Shown piece by piece: positions 5,016 to 6,184 of a DNA stretch of 6,184 nucleotides. The position numbers and the translations under genes are program-made. The notes beneath the pieces were generated by a model that saw only the letters and a list, made by a program, of their open reading frames with translations, was not told where the DNA came from and did no database searches. Position 1 is the first letter of the stretch, and each line of letters starts with the position of its first letter. Origin of the DNA: Candidatus Jorgensenbacteria bacterium (GTDB taxonomy: Bacteria > Patescibacteriota > Minisyncoccia > UBA6257 > GWB1-50-10); contig JACRFG010000062.1 in the NCBI GenBank assembly GCA_016234345.1, positions 1 through 6,184 on the forward strand. The letters are read 5' to 3'.

Positions 5016-6184
5016 ATGGCAAAACAAATTTTATTCAACGAAGCCGCACGTACAGCTTTGAAAAAAGGCATTGATAAGCTGGCTGATGCGGTGAAGATGA
5101 CGCTCGGCCCACGTGGCCGGGCAGTAGTCATTGAAAAAGGTTATGGCGCGCCGCAGGTGACGTTTGACGGCGTGACTGTCGCCAAAGAAATCGAACTTCA
5201 GGATAAGTATGAAAACCTCGGTGCCGATTTCATCAAGCAGGCAGCCGATAAAACCAACGATAACGTCGGTGACGGTACAACCACGTCGGTTGTTTTGGCA
5301 CACGCGCTTATTGACGAGGGTGAGAAGGTTATTCGCGAGAAAGGATTTAACGTTATTCAGCTGGCTGAAGAACTGAAGCGTTCAAGCGAGGAAATAGTTA
5401 AAGCGTTAGAGGCGCAGCGTGAAGCCATTAACGACAATAGAAAAGTTGAAGAGGTGGCAACGCTTTCGGCCAAAGATGAATCCATTGGTAAGCTAATTTC
5501 TGAGGTAATGGGTAAAATCGGCCGTGACGGCGTGGTCACTATTGAAGATTCAAACACTATTGGGAACTCATATGATATGGTTGAGGGTCTTCAGTTTGAC
5601 CGAGGGTATGTGTCGCCTTATATGGTGACAAACCAAGAGCGTATGGAATCCGTCTTGGAAGATCCGTATATTATGGTGACTGACAAGAAAATTTCCTCGA
5701 TTAATGATTTTTTGCCGTTGCTTGAAAAAGTAGTTTCGAGCGGCAAAAAAGAGTTGGTGATTATTGCCGATGAAGTTGAGGGGGAGGCGCTTGCGACGCT
5801 TGTAGTAAACAAGCTTCGAGGCGTTTTCAATGTGTTGGCTGTAAAAGCTCCCGGCTTCGGTGATCGCAGGAAGGAAATGCTCCAGGATATTGCGGTTGTG
5901 GCCGGCGCGAATTTTGTTTCCGAAGATCTGGGTAGAAAATTGGAAAATGTAACTTTGTCTGACTTGGGTCACGCGCATCGAGTAATTTCAAGCAAAGACA
6001 ATACGACCATCGTCGGCGGTAAGGGGGATAAAAAAGAGATCGATAACCGTGTTACCCAGCTTAAGATGCAGATTAAAAAGACCGACTCGGATTTCGATAA
6101 GGAAAAATTGCAGGAACGATTAGGCAAGCTTTCCGGCGGAGTTGCGGTAATTAAAGTCGGTGCGCCTACCGAATCGGCTCAAAA
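5016..6184 (+). CDS. groEL: GroEL (Cpn60) chaperonin, first 389 residues; truncated by window end
   Basis: This is the ATP-driven chaperonin subunit that builds the double heptameric ring and works with GroES. The frame is open from ATG 5016 to the end of the window, roughly 70% of the usual 540-550 aa. The equatorial ATP-site elements are TLGPRGR (29-35), D51 of FDGVTVAKE, and GDGTTT (85-90), with D86 equivalent to E. coli D87. The catalytic aspartate equivalent to D398 lies beyond the window. The apical domain carries LQFDRGYVSPYM (192-203), LPLLEKV, DEVEGEALATLVVNKLRG and KAPGFGDRR (277-285), followed by LSGGVAVIKVG. The canonical SPYF reads SPYM here, so the substrate-contact Phe is Met (M203). 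The stretch at 112-130, normally around LKRGI, is divergent. No SD precedes the start, and the spacer from groES is 86 nt. Confidence 0.97.
   Translation, partial: MAKQILFNEAARTALKKGIDKLADAVKMTLGPRGRAVVIEKGYGAPQVTFDGVTVAKEIELQDKYENLGADFIKQAADKTNDNVGDGTTTSVVLAHALIDEGEKVIREKGFNVIQLAEELKRSSEEIVKALEAQREAINDNRKVEEVATLSAKDESIGKLISEVMGKIGRDGVVTIEDSNTIGNSYDMVEGLQFDRGYVSPYMVTNQERMESVLEDPYIMVTDKKISSINDFLPLLEKVVSSGKKELVIIADEVEGEALATLVVNKLRGVFNVLAVKAPGFGDRRKEMLQDIAVVAGANFVSEDLGRKLENVTLSDLGHAHRVISSKDNTTIVGGKGDKKEIDNRVTQLKMQIKKTDSDFDKEKLQERLGKLSGGVAVIKVGAPTESAQ

Noticed and set aside
5031..5978. Several minus-strand frames opposite groEL
   Set aside because: groEL is intact and highly conserved through this stretch, so these frames are by-products of its codon use.

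Overview
The window reads as a slice of a compact bacterial chromosome, most likely a Patescibacteria/CPR-type (Parcubacteria-like) genome. This is an inference from several features seen together. The cell-wall/division cluster is trimmed and overlapping, and murE is absent between ftsI and murF. MurF appears to lack its N-terminal domain. The tRNA has no encoded CCA. Housekeeping genes lack visible Shine-Dalgarno (SD) sequences, and there are tiny unrecognised membrane proteins. The standard bacterial code fits: TAA, TAG and TGA are all used as stops, and no gene reads through TGA. All supported genes are on the + strand.

Region 1 (1-3386) is a dcw-type cluster: the 3' end of rsmH (16S rRNA m4C1402 methyltransferase), an FtsL-like single-pass coiled-coil protein, an FtsI/PBP2-class transpeptidase and MurF. 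The last three are tightly coupled: ftsL and ftsI overlap by 25 nt, and ftsI and murF share an ATGA. MurF completes the UDP-MurNAc-pentapeptide precursor, FtsI cross-links septal peptidoglycan, and FtsL helps activate the septal synthase. RsmH is the usual neighbour at the head of this cluster.

Region 2 (3387-3547) holds a tRNA-Glu(CUC) gene and a strong intrinsic terminator. No clear promoter or terminator lies between murF and the tRNA, so the tRNA may be the tail of the dcw transcript.

Region 3 (3551-4548) is a self-contained transcription unit. It has a near-consensus sigma70-type promoter with an extended -10, then three small hydrophobic proteins (56, 125 and 105 aa) that I do not recognise, then an intrinsic terminator. 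The first and third genes have good SD sequences, unlike the housekeeping genes around them. The first gene is only 56 codons. This cassette is the most likely place for something undescribed.

Region 4 (4558-6184) is the chaperonin operon: a consensus-like promoter, a half-degenerate CIRCE operator for HrcA, groES, an intergenic region with an imperfect palindrome, and groEL, which runs off the window end at residue 389.

No rRNA gene, CRISPR array, transposase or integrase was seen. No gene-free stretch exceeds 300 bases.
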